The notes under the pieces are model-generated. The model saw nothing but the letters and a program-made list of their open reading frames with translations. It ran no database searches and was not told the DNA's origin. Positions 11,415 through 21,635 of a stretch of 64,000 nucleotides of DNA are shown here, in pieces (position 1 is the stretch's first letter; each line of letters starts with the position of its first letter). The DNA comes from Euphorbia lathyris (taxonomy: Eukaryota; Streptophyta; Magnoliopsida; Malpighiales; Euphorbiaceae). The translations under genes and the position numbers were made by a program. Location: assembly GCF_963576675.1 (NCBI RefSeq), contig NC_088912.1, positions 56,878,395 through 56,942,394 on the forward strand, read 5' to 3'.

Positions 11415-12783
11415 GCACAACTTTAACTAGAATTGGACCAATAGTTTTCGGTAATTAAAAATATGAAAAATGATAAAGCAAACACAAGAGTTTTTTGAAT
11501 TTTTTCTTTTATATTTACTTTAAAATGAGAATTTTGGGTTACAATCAACCGAATAGAAATAATTACAATCAGGACAATAGCAAAATTAATATTCACAATG
11601 TCAAAAACAATAATAATAATTGAAATTAAAATTGAAATGAACAAATGAAATGAATTAACCGAAGTGGTGAGCGGTTGCGTCAAAGTGTCGCGTTGAAACG
11701 TCGTGTTTGCCTGAGGTCGTTATCCCGAGACCAATGATTGAGTTGAGTGAATGCGTGTATAGTGAGCTAATGGATTGAACGTGAGTGTAGGCGAATTCGA
11801 AAATTGTTTCGGCTAGGAAAGTGAGTTTTAGGCTTTGAGTAGGAAAAAGTGGCCGGATTTGTTGTTTGATCGGAAAAAAAGCAATTTGTATCGAATTAAG
11901 AACTTGGAGGACTGATTTTAATGGTGAAACTCGAGTATAGGGGCTGCTGGAAAATAATATTTGGAATGATGAACAAAAGCTTGAAATTGAAAGGATTATG
12001 GCTAGGATTGATTATAAGAACAAAGGATTAGTGATTGGAATTGAATTGTAAGCTTGAAAGATTGAATTTGGGGATGAATTTGGAGTGAAAAAGGAACGAA
12101 TTTGAGATGGAAAAAGGATGAGTAGGCCGAAATATTTGAGAGAAAAGTGTTGATATGTGTTGTGTATTTTTTTGGTTTAATTGGTTGGGGGTTAAAAATG
12201 AAGATGGAAGGGGCTATTTATAGGTGAAAAAGACTTTGGGAACACTCACATTCATGTCCACTAAACACACACTTACCCACTAAATATGTCATGCATTTAC
12301 CTTGAAAAAATCTGATTGTGCTTGCTTAATTATAGCCCTCAACTTGACCCGAAATGCCTTTGTGCTTTTGCAAATGACTTTAAAAAATTCCTGCTCTCTC
12401 TGTGCTTGTCCTGTGATGATGCTGAAGATATCCAGAAAGATGGTGATGCCTATTTTCTGGATCCAAGCTTACTTCTGATGTTCTTGCATGTTTAGCTCCT
12501 CGAATAATTTAATCAAAAGCTGACAGTGGCCATTTGTGACTTTTTCTGCACATTTAGTTGGTTAAGTGGCATGTTACCACTTTGTAACCCACTAATTCAT
12601 GTCTTTCTTTTTCTTTTGACTATGTCTTTTCCGATTATATATTTTTTTTATTTCTTTTTTTTATTCTTTTATTATTCTTTTGATTTTTTACAACAAAATA
12701 ATAAACATAACAAACTATAGGTTATAATTATAACCTATGGTAAAAATGTGAATAAATGTAAAAATTTACATTTGCCCCCAACA
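11415..12783 (-). repeat. Tat 5' LTR with minus-strand promoter
   Basis: On the minus strand the LTR begins TGTTGGGGGCA at 12783. A CTATAAATAG box (12223-12214) marks the promoter, with the transcribed part toward lower coordinates. The inner boundary is uncertain; a weak primer-binding-like stretch lies near 11392-11412. No partner LTR was found, so no age estimate is possible. Confidence 0.6.
12214..12223 (-). promoter_or_regulatory. TATA box of Tat LTR
   Basis: CTATAAATAG on the minus strand, a canonical plant TATA box, about 560 bp into the LTR from its 5' end. Confidence 0.65.
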
Positions 12784-13032
12784 GATTCAAAATAAGGGAC
12801 TAAACAGTATATTAGGTAAAAAGATAAGGACTATGTTATGGTAAATAATTTATTAGTAGTTGAGTTTGTTCATATTAAACTAGTTAGTTTTTCTTACAAA
12901 CATATTGTAATATGGTTAGAGTTTTGGTAAAACTAACTACTTAATTCATTTATCTATAAATTTTATATAAAATGACAAATTTACCATATTTTTTTATCAC
13001 TAATTAACCTTTTTTTGTCTTGATATTTTTCT

Positions 13033-14309
13033 GGATAAATAATTATAAGGTCCCTATGTTTTTACATAATACAATATTTAGTCCCTCTGTTTTTAGAAAT
13101 AATTATACAGTCCTCCAGTTTTTGTTTTTTTTAACTCCTTACTCCTTATACTTGAATCAATGGTCAAACTATTCTGAATAAATTTTAAAATACCAAAATT
13201 ACTCTTTACTCTATGTTTTATAAAACATCTATTTTCCTTTTTTCCTTATATAATCACAATATTTTCAATATAAAGTAATTGATTTATTAATATTTTATAT
13301 AATTATAGAACTTTAATTTAATAACGTAAAATTTATTGACAAAAAAATGAATGAATTTTTTTAAATTTTTTTTATCAAAATATGAGTAAGACTATAATAT
13401 TGTAAAATGTAATTATTTACGTCTCTAATAAATTTTAGGAAAAAAGAACAAAAAATATGATTTTTTAAAAAATCATAGAAAAATAATAATAATATTTAAT
13501 GTTAGTTTAAAGATATTATATTAAAAAATAAAGAAATAATTAATTAAAATTTAAGAAAATAAATAATATATTTTTTTAAGTATATTAATTTCGGAGCATA
13601 TGTAGTTCAAAAATTTCATTAAAATATTTAGATTAATTTTTTTTATGTATATAATTAGATGCAATTTTGAACTTTCATTTACAAAAATAAATAGAAGGAC
13701 TAAATAATTAAGATAAAACTTAAGGGTTTAATAATAATATGATAGACTTACTAATGTGTTAAGTAAAAACATAATACGGATGGCTCCTGCCTTAAAAATG
13801 GGAAGATTGCCGCTTGTGGTGTTATTAGAGATGCGGGGGGCGCTTGGCTGTCTGGGTTCACCCAGAACCTGGGGGTGGGCTCCTCCTTTTCGGCGGAACT
13901 CTAGGGCATTCTCTCTGGTATCAAGCTTGCCAAGAGTTTGGGCATTAAGAGGTTATCTGTGGAGTCTGATAACATGGAGGCCATCAAGATGATTTCTGAG
14001 GATCATGCTATTTGTCTTAATAGCCGCAACCTTATTAAAGTTATTAAAAGGCTTTGCTCTTCATTTGAGTTCCTTAAGTTCAGCCATATTTTCAGAGAGC
14101 AAAATCGGGTTGCGGATCGATTGGCGGCGGCTGGTCACGAGGGGATGTTAGGCGTGTCTACCCTTTCTGACCCTCCTATCTTTCTTTCTTCTCTTCTTTT
14201 AGATGATAGAATTGGGATTAGCTTTCCTAGGTTAGGTGTTTGTTGTTTTGTTTTTTTCTTTTCATGTTTCTACCAAAAAAAAACATAAGGACCTTATAAT
14301 TATTCACCC
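13033..14309. mobile_element. Mutator-like TIR element (non-coding, split by a LINE)
   Basis: The left end GGATAAATAATTATAAGG and the reverse complement of the right end GGGTGAATAATTATAAGG are terminal inverted repeats that run on through GTCC-TATGTTTTTAC. Flanks TATTTTTCT (13024-13032) and TATTTTTTT (14310-14318) match at 8 of 9, as expected for a 9-bp Mutator-type target duplication. The interior is AT-rich with no transposase. A LINE fragment is nested near the right end. Without it the element is about 0.77 kb. Confidence 0.7.
13775..14278 (+). pseudogene. 5'-truncated LINE: RNase H-like 3' domain
   Basis: One frame reads CGVIRDAGGAWLSGF, GVGSSFSAEL, a stop where Trp is expected, then ILSGIKLAKSLGIKRLSVES, and later FREQNRVADRLAAAGHEG. 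This is the RNase H-like domain at the C-terminus of plant non-LTR retrotransposons. The insert is flanked by AAAAACATAA at 13765-13774 and 14279-14288, and its 3' end merges with an A-run, as expected for target-primed insertion with 5' truncation. It interrupts the TIR element at 13033-14309. Confidence 0.8.
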
Positions 14310-14464
14310 TATTTTTTTTATAAGAGGATGGGTTTGAACCCACAAGTTCTCAACTTTGAAACTCGAGGTATACTAATTTTCATATATGTTCAATTAAGTT
14401 TTATCTAATTTTGTTAATTATATTAATTCAAGAGTGAAAACTAATGCTATTAGTAATCAAATTA

Positions 14465-15065
14465 TACGAATTAAGGTTTATTTGACTGGTTAAGGGCTTC
14501 AAATCGGTTAAACTAGATCTTGAGATCGTGTCGTAGCATACTCAAAAGCTTTAATTGAGAGATGATCCATCTAAAAGATGTCTGACGAGTTTCGAACCGA
14601 GAAATTGGACAAACTGTCAAAAAGAGTAATCAAATTATATTAGTACCATTTAATGTATTTTTAACTAAAAATAGATAATCAATTTTCTAATAATTTAATA
14701 ATTTAATTTAAATATATCTTTTGTATAATATCTTATATGATAATTGTTATATATGAATTATTGAGTTTATAATTTATTAGTTAGTAATCAATTAAATAAA
14801 ATAGTCATTAATGTTTTTATAACCTAATCAGTAAAATTAAAATTTATGAAATAATTATTAATTAATTTTAATACATTTTTAATAAAAAAAGTATATATAT
14901 ATATATTATATTTTATCTCATTCACTGATTTGAGCTTCGTTAGACATCCTTTAGATAGATCCTCTTCCAATTAATTTTTTTTTACATACACTAAAACTTA
15001 AACTCAAGATCTTTAGTTTAAGCGATTTAAAATCTTTTACTACTCAATTCAACATTACTTGGTTA
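14465..15065. repeat. Fold-back (inverted repeat) element, AT-rich
   Basis: The stretch around 14490-14625 (CTTCAAATCGGTTAAACT, AGATCTTGAG, GATCCATCTAAAAGATGTCT) recurs inverted around 14925-15060 (AGATCCTCTTCCAATT, ACTCAAGATCTTTAGTTTAA). The arms are roughly 140 bp with mismatches and the spacer is about 300 bp. No ORF is present. Ends and target duplication are not resolved, so the class (MITE or simple inverted duplication) is open. Confidence 0.5.
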
Positions 15066-15687
15066 TTTTTAAAAAAATAGTTAAATACTACATTGTTAGT
15101 TTTTTTAATATATTGATTTACCAAACATTATGAAACACTACACAATTTATGGTAGATATGTAGATTTATCATTTTGTTTATAATTCTTTATTAGAATAAT
15201 ATTTTTAATACATTATAAACATCTCATAAAATAAAATATTATATGCAAAATAGGTTCATTATTATTCAAATTAAAATATTATAAATTTAATTATATATTT
15301 TTAATTAAAAATACATTAAATAATAATATAATATTATTACTAATATATCTTTTTATATTTGAATTAACATAATATATTTTTCATATAAAATTTAAATAAA
15401 GAATATTTATATAATTTAATAAATGGTCGAAGGATGGAGGAACCAAATAGTTAGTTTTATTTATTTCCAATTTTCATTAGCCATGTCAAAAAATCCAATT
15501 TTCATCGAGGTTGAGAAAAGTTTATTTATTTCCTGTTTAGCTGTAAATGCAAACATTAAATAACAAAAAGGATTTAGTCCTAATGACCATCCTCAGTAAA
15601 TAAAGAAATATATAAATTATATATAAGTCTATAAACCAAGATTCAGAATAAAATAAAACAATAATAACTAAGAAATCAATTTGGCGT
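15066..15687. other. AT-rich noncoding stretch
   Basis: Very AT-rich with many stops in all frames. No gene or recognisable transposon domain is seen. The right end, next to the Athila primer-binding site, is probably the start of that element's lost internal region. Confidence 0.5.
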
Positions 15688-15705
15688 TCCCCGGCAACGA
15701 CGCCA
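15688..15705 (-). other. Primer-binding site, tRNA-Asp (Athila type)
   Basis: TCCCCGGCAACGACGCCA matches the 3' end of plant tRNA-Asp (as I know it) at 17 of 18 positions. It sits just inside the LTR at 15712-17106 and shows that this LTR is a 5' LTR reading leftward. Confidence 0.85.
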
Positions 15706-15711
15706 AAAACT

Positions 15712-17106
15712 TGTTAGGTGAATTCCGCAAGTGCACGGTTTTGCTTGTATTAATAAAAGATATCGATCATACAGAGAACGCAATTGATATTTAACTCATA
15801 TTGTTTCTTTATTCGTTTTCTCGAGGTTTATAGAAGATCATTAATTTGGTAATTGATTTAATCTAACTTATATTATCTAATCTAAACTAATCCTATTATT
15901 CATTTCATGCATAGCCCTGATACAAGTTCATAATAATTAAACAAAATGAACAATTATTAATACTATCAACCTTCTGCAGTTATACTGGAGAATTACTCTT
16001 AATCCAATCTCTTAATCCAGGATTAAGAAACTTAAGATTAATTAGATTAATAATACTAACTCCTCGACCTATCACGGTGAATTAGAATTTATAAACTAAA
16101 TGAACAAGTTTAGTTATACAGTATGATTATCTTTTCATAAACTGAACCCATTCTAGATTTATGAACTGATAACTATTCATATGTTTTGCTTATATGAATT
16201 TTCCTAGAATAGACATAAAGCAATAAAGAATAAAACATAGAACATAGAATAATTTGCATTTGATTGATTGATGTCTGGTATAAATGTATTAACAATGTTG
16301 AACATGAATTGAAGGTAAAGAATACAGGAAAAAGACTATAACAAAGAACAGTATAGGGGTTGTCAATCCTTTTACTTATCCTTGTAAGGTTTGTCAAGCC
16401 TCGGGGACGTCTTCTCTTTTGTATCTTCTTCTTGCATCTCGAGAAAGCTTATCTCTTGACCTCACTTCTTTTTGTGCATTGAACTGAATCTCTAAGTTAG
16501 ATACTTCAATATCTCAGACTCAGAGTTGTGTCTCTGATTATGAAATATCTCTGTATCTATACATGTATCAGTACACCTTTTGTGATTGATGTGGAACTCT
16601 CTTTATATAGATGTAGAAAAGTCGTGTCCCTTGGAAGGCATCCCTCCATAAAGGTGTGATGAACGGATGTAGTTAATGGTGAAGAGAAATGTTGATTCAG
16701 GCGAAAGGATGTGCTTCCCAGATGAAGAATCATATCTTTTTACTGAATAAATGTCTGTCACGTTCGTGACATGAGGAAAGTAGCATTGTCTGGCAAAAGT
16801 GTCTGTCACGAACGTGACAGTATGGTCACGAACATGATAGGGACTTTTTTGTCCTTGGGAAGGTGAAAAACTCACTGTCACGAACATGACAGGTGATTTT
16901 CTCTTCTTTTGCTCATTATTTGCCTGTCTTTTGCTCATTTCTTGCTGATATTTCTTCATATTGAGTTTTCATCTGTGTTTAACTTGTTTCTGCTCAAATC
17001 ATAAACAAACAAGTGAAATCTTTCCAAAACATTTATAAAGGTAAGCTAAATGCATGAATATAAACGTGAAGATGCATATGAAAATAGGTATATTTATGAC
17101 CTATCA
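15712..17106 (-). repeat. Athila-type LTR, leftward orientation
   Basis: On the plus strand the repeat runs from TGTTAGGTGAATTCC to GACCTATCA (1395 bp). It is the inverse of the LTR at 21636-23081; they share, for example, GCATGC/GCATGA-type starts, TTTTGGAAAGATTTCAC and CTCAATATGAAGAAATATCA. A tRNA-Asp primer-binding site follows it leftward, but no gag or pol lies there, so the element is truncated to its 5' end. Several palindromic GTCACG..CGTGAC motifs occur at about 16757-16892. Confidence 0.82.
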
Positions 17107-17468
17107 CCACACCACCCTCTGAGACCAACACTCTCACTAAGATAATGCAACTGCTGATGAACTCCCCGCTATCAAATCCTTACTCAACAGTGTTGCAGCA
17201 TTAGTCTCCCGGCAAGACAATCACATCTTCGCTGAACGAATGGCGGCATTTCAACTCACAATGATTCAGCACATGAATCTACTAGAAGCCCAAATTCATG
17301 CCTAAAAATGTGCCATCTGCTGAACAACTTTCTTCATGCCTAGCCATTGAATTCAGTCAGATGACCTCCGAGCAGAACAAGATCCACCAAACAATATAAA
17401 CCACCTCATCATCTACTGTTGATCAAATTGCTGAATCCATCTGCCTTCTGAACATCAACCGAACGACG

Positions 17469-17939
17469 ATGGAAACTCTGGATCAAAAGGCCAGCTCCAT
17501 TTTTCAACAAAACAAAGACACTCTTCATCAATTTCAAACTCTAGCTAGCCAAAATTGTATACTGCATCGAGATTTTCTCAACATTCATCTGAAGTATACA
17601 TGGGCACTTGTTGAATGTGTGGTTTGGCATTCCAAAGCCTTCCAATTCATCGTCACCTGCATGAATGACTCTGACCAAGTTCCTGCCTCCCAACATCAGA
17701 ATGGTCGTGTCTTATTTGCTGGATTGAAAAGCACCAACAAAAAGTTGACAGAATACACACAACAACTCAACATACGCCCTGTTGGAACTCCCGCTGTCCC
17801 TTCAGGATCTTTACCAATTGTTGATGCTGGCAAAAAGGGGGAGAACAATAAGGACAAGGCTAAGTCCTCTGAAGGTGAGCAAACCGAGCAATCCTCTGAA
17901 GGTGAGCAAACCAAGCAAAAACAATACTTCCAAGCCTGA
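17469..17939 (+). pseudogene. Sirevirus third ORF, C-terminal part
   Basis: A 156-residue frame begins METLDQKASSIFQQNKDTLH, continues with GRVLFAGLKSTNKKLTEY and ends in a charged tail with two copies of SSEGEQT. The GLK block and the following D-A-G-K-K-G segment align with the C-terminal fragment at 46190-46500 (LLVFNGLKDSTSELQLYS, DAGKKGRKKRE). Sireviruses often carry an extra ORF after pol, sometimes called envelope-like; its role is unknown. Upstream sequence (17107-17468) looks homologous but needs frame changes. A 27-bp tandem duplication makes the repeated SSEGEQT. The Met at 17469 is only the first in the frame, not a proven start. Confidence 0.65.
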
Positions 17940-18429
17940 AAGACCAGCAACCTCTGGACAGGCTACCTTTGTCGTTGCCGTAACCTCAACAACGCAACAA
18001 CATCTCAACAAACTCTGAATCCTAAAAGGCATTCTAAAAACTTTCAAGCCAATATCAAGCATTAGGGTCTTGTAGTTTTTTAGTTTAGTCCTTCTCAGTG
18101 TTGTATGGCTAGACTGATCAGTCTTATTCAGAACATGGTGTAATGTTGTTTTGCTGACTTGTTAATGCATTCCTATCTTTGCATAACTTGCTGTTATTTA
18201 TTATTTGTCCTATCCTCTGTGCTTAATTCTTACACTTTGAACTCTGGTTAAATATGCTTTTGCCTCTGAACTTAACCCTTACTCTTAAATATCAATAAGT
18301 GTTCTCTGTTTAAAAGTAAAATTATGCTTCAGAAGTGCAAATCTTACGGGAGAGAATTCAGAGCTAAGTAAGATCAACAATTATGGGGGAGAATTTATTG
18401 CGTCCTATATTGAATATGTTGCCAACATC

Positions 18430-18443
18430 AAAATGTTGGAGTT
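18430..18443 (+). other. Polypurine tract (degenerate)
   Basis: AAAATGTTGGAGTT directly precedes the LTR start TGTTGAAACA. The corresponding tract of the second Sirevirus is AAAATGGGGGAGTT (minus strand at 45613-45600). Confidence 0.7.
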
Positions 18444-19123
18444 TGTTGAAACACAATTTCCACATAGATTTTGATTATGACAAAATAATTAAATTAAATT
18501 TATATCTCCAAAATTAATAACACATTAAAGATAAACATGATTTCTTTATACATTAGTGTTTGTTGAAGTGTTTGATTAATATAAGCAATAGTTCAAAGAT
18601 ATTAAATTGGGACTTCTAGGAAAAAAGTAGGTTGGATCACAAGGGACTTCTAGGAAAATTTTTTGTCGCGATTGTGACCCATGTCGCAATCATGACAGAT
18701 AGTTTCATCAGAACAAAATTAAAGTTGTAGCCATCACGAACTTGACTCACATATCACGAACGTGACAGCCATATTTCGACCAAAACCCTAAAATCTACAT
18801 ATTAGATCATTCTTACACCTTTTCCTATTCCTAGTCAACCTAAATCCATCATAACTCTTCCCTATAAACCTCTTACCTTCCCAATACACCTTTTACTCTT
18901 CCCAAACATCACAGCCTTTCATTTAACCAATCAAAACCCTTCCTTTATAACCTTTCATTACTCCTCTACCTACACATAACCACCCCAAAACCTTCTATAT
19001 AAAGAACATATCTTTTCACCTTTCACCACCCCAAACATTCATTAAAACCAAAATAGTTTCATACTCCATTATCATCTTCTCCAAGCTTTCTTCCCCAAAT
19101 CCATATCCCTCTAAGCAACAACA

Positions 19124-20305
19124 ATGCCAAGAGTTAAAAAGACTGCTGATAGAAGGCATGGTGATTCCTCATGTACCAATCTGGCTGAGAGGTATGATGC
19201 TTCATTCCCAATCTACTCTTCGAATGAAGGTAAACGATATCTTCACTTTAAGGATGTAGATTTTCAGAGTATGTATTTTATTGATGATGAGTTGTTGGAG
19301 ATGTTGGGGATAAAAGATAAAGTCTATGGGTTTATCAAAACCCTACGTTGGGAGAAGTTTGAAAAATTTCGGTTTAGTCAGATTGATGCATGGGCCGTTG
19401 AGTTCTTCTCTACTCTCCATTATGAAGACGGGAGAAAGAGTCATCTTGTGTTTAGGATTGGAGGGGATGAGTATAAGATTGGGTATAATGAGATGTTTGC
19501 TTGGTTTGGTTTTCCAAAACGTTGCTTTGTTTAAAAGCATCTTGATTTTAATGTTGTTTTAGTCTGGAGTCGATTGACTGGCTTGAGTAATTTTAATCCT
19601 AAATCTTCTCCAAACAAACTGATTAAGGATGAAGCAATCTTGTTTTTTCACAAGTATCTCATTTATTCGCTTTTTGGGCGGGTTGAAGATTCAAAAGTGC
19701 AGGCTAAGGATTTGTTTGTGATTAATTGTGTTTTGAAGGGGAAGTTTGTGGATTCTACTGATATTCTCTTTGATGCGCTATATAAGGCATCACGATCCCG
19801 AACTTTAAAAGTTGGGATGGGAAACACTATCACTGGGATCGTATTGGCTGCCAAAAATGATTTATAGGCTCCTATTCCATAGAATGCTCATCTTCCACTT
19901 CTTGATCTTGCCTTTTTTAAGAAGGCTGGGTTGGTTAACGACCAGTTCTGTTTATTCCTCACAAAGCAAGGGCTGCCAAGGCTTTGGTTTCATATACTGC
20001 AGCAAGAAGCGGAAGACGAGGATGATGAGACAGAAGAAGAGGAGGAAGAAGAAGCAAAAGCAGTAGAAGAAGAGGAGGATGAGAATGACAACTCGGATGT
20101 TTCGGATTGGAGGCAAGTCTTGACACGGTTGGACCGTGTTGATGAAGATAATGAAAAGTTATTGAGTAGGGTCAACAAAATCGACCAAGATGTTGAGACG
20201 TTGAAGAAGGACCATGCTTCAACTCGCACAGGCTTGTTTTCATTTTTCCGACGTAACAATATTGAGTTCACACCATCTCCACCGATTTCACCACATGCTG
20301 AATAG
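19124..20305 (+). pseudogene. Athila-type ORF downstream of pol (broken)
   Basis: The start MPRVKKTADRRHGDSSC at 19124 follows an AT-rich leader. Conserved-looking blocks are RYDASFPIYSSNEGKRYLHF and FSQIDAWAVEFFSTLHYEDG. A stop at 19532-19534 ends the first frame. Sequence continues in register at 19574-19867 (HKYLIYSLFGRVEDSKVQ) and, after another break, at 19931-20305 with a Glu-rich run, RRLDR/LDRVDEDNEKLL-type coiled coil and FFRRNNIEFTPSPP near the end. It resembles the Athila ORF family of plants. Its place after pol suggests the envelope-like ORF, but no signal peptide or clear membrane segment is seen. Function unknown. Confidence 0.65.
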
Positions 20306-20430
20306 GTTCTATCTTTCCATTTTTCTTTTATTTATTTTCACTTTTTAGTTTTTATTTTTTTTCTAGTTTTTAGTTTTCAGCATGTTTACATTTTATGTTT
20401 TCCCCGCTTAATGAGGACATTGTCCAATTT

Positions 20431-20443
20431 AAGTGTAGGGGGA
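20431..20443 (+). other. Athila purine tract downstream of third ORF
   Basis: AAGTGTAGGGGGA follows GGACATTGTCCAATTT, a combination typical of Athila elements downstream of the last ORF. A related TAAGTGTAGGGGAAT occurs at 21621-21635 next to the LTR. Confidence 0.6.
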
Positions 20444-21329
20444 GTCGTCATCGAGTCTATGTACGAAAAAAGGAGGAAAATTATTATCAATGAAAAAGAA
20501 AAAAAATACAAAAATCAAGAAAGATGTGTCTCTTTACATTATTCAAGCAAAAAAATCACAAAAATCAAGAAAGTTGTGTCTCTTTACCCTTCCTTTGTGT
20601 CATTTTACGTTATTCTTGTATATTTTTATCTTTATTTTAAAATTGAACATTTATATGAAATTTTTAAACTTATAATTTCTTTTTTTTTTTGAAGTATAAA
20701 CTTATAATTTCTTAAAACATGTTTTTAAACTGTTTTGACTTGATTCTTCTCAAAATTATTTCAAAATACAAATGAGGAACTAAGGAAATTACAGCCATAA
20801 TACATATAAGGTCATTAGTCAATAAAGGATGAGGGTATATGCATTTGAGAGAAAAAACGAGTTGAGAGAAATATCCAATGTGATATGAAAAAGGTGAGAA
20901 GTGGTATGGAGCATAAGTTGCAACCGCTTAAGTGAGCCAAAAGAAAAAATATATACAAGTGCAGATTGCAACTCGAGAAACGAGTAAAAAATAAAAGCAA
21001 ATGCAAAAATATAAGAAAAGAGCGGAAACATGTGAGTATAGTACGGAGCATAAAATACAACCATATGACCGAAAATAGAAGTTAGGATACCTAAAAATAC
21101 CTTAAGGTTTTTTTTATCATAAGTGTGTGCTTCAAATTCATCCTGAAAGCTTCGTTTTGTTACCAAAAGTACAAACGAGATAGTTGATAGTCATATTCTT
21201 TTTACATACTTTAGATGCTGCATATAAATTGTCTTAAGGAAATTTTTTTTAAGAAGTTTTCAATTTTCAGATAAAGATGAATTTATATAATCGTAATTTA
21301 AAACGATTCAAGAGGAAGCAAAAGATTAA
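20444..21329. other. Athila noncoding 3' region
   Basis: No gene is visible. Two copies of CAAAAATCAAGAAAG followed by TGTGTCTCTTTAC occur near 20508-20541 and 20562-20591. A second pair (ATGGAGCATAAGTTGCAACC near 20907 and CGGAGCATAAAATACAACC near 21045) shows internal duplication. This is the usual untranslated tail of an Athila element. Confidence 0.5.
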
Positions 21330-21620
21330 GGCCTTGTTTGATAACCCACTTAATAACTTAAATTAAAATATTAAACACTTATTTAGTTTAAGTGTGTTTG
21401 ATAACGGTTGGTCATCCGCCACTTAAATTAGTTAATTAAGTTAAAAACCATTTATTTTGATAAGTCAAAATATTTAACTTAACATTTTAAGTTAAACATT
21501 ATCAACTAATATTTTATAAAAGCTACGACATTTAATACATTCAGAATTTAAAATATTTAGCACTTAAAATTCAGTACTTATTTTTTCAGCACTTAATTTT
21601 CAGTTTTATCAAACAGTACC
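21330..21620. repeat. hAT-like MITE candidate
   Basis: Left AAGGCCTTGTTTGATAAC and right TTATCAAACAGTACCT form inverted ends around about 290 bp of AT-rich sequence rich in CACTTAA/TTAAGTG repeats. The TTGTTTGATAA core resembles plant hAT MITE ends. A clean 8-bp target duplication was not found. Confidence 0.5.
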
Positions 21621-21635
21621 TAAGTGTAGGGGAAT

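Larger units (their letters stand above)
5142..12783 (-). mobile_element. Degenerate Tat-lineage Ty3/Gypsy retrotransposon
   Basis: On the minus strand the order is LTR, gag, protease, reverse transcriptase, RNase H, a second RNase H, then integrase: Ty3/Gypsy order with the extra RNase H diagnostic of the Tat (Ogre/Retand) group. Every coding block is broken by frameshifts or stops. The 5' LTR is recognisable; a 3' LTR is not. The pieces below belong to this one element. Confidence 0.85.
17107..18640 (+). mobile_element. 3' fragment of a Sirevirus-like Copia element
   Basis: The fragment carries part of a third ORF (17469-17939), a 3' untranslated part, a polypurine tract and the first ~200 bp of a 3' LTR (TGTTGAAACACA at 18444, then GTGTTTGTTGAAGTGTT). 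These match the third ORF, tract and LTR start of the minus-strand Sirevirus at 44.3-64 kb. Both ends are cut by Athila sequence: the LTR at 15712-17106 on the left and Athila-like sequence from about 18640 on the right. Confidence 0.75.
18641..21635 (+). mobile_element. 3' internal part of an Athila-type Gypsy element
   Basis: Reading rightward: an AT-rich leader with GTCGCGATTGTGAC and CACGAACGTGACAG motifs, the third ORF (19124-20305), a purine tract at 20431-20443, about 1.2 kb of noncoding sequence with a nested MITE, and a second purine tract abutting the LTR at 21636. gag and pol are absent, so only the 3' portion survives. Confidence 0.7.

Noticed and set aside
11423..11683. Ile-rich minus-strand frame of 86 residues.
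   Set aside because: Low-complexity ATT repeats near the inner end of the Tat LTR, with no recognisable motif.
17696..18062. Leu/Cys-rich minus-strand frames opposite the Sirevirus third ORF.
   Set aside because: They are shadows of the plus-strand ORF, produced by its Gly/Lys/Glu codons.
19990..20271. Ser-rich minus-strand frame of 93 residues.
   Set aside because: It is the antisense of the Glu-rich and coiled-coil stretch of the Athila ORF.
20815..21166. Phe/Leu-rich minus-strand frames that look like membrane segments.
   Set aside because: They come from A-rich noncoding Athila 3' sequence; no start context or homologous block supports a gene.
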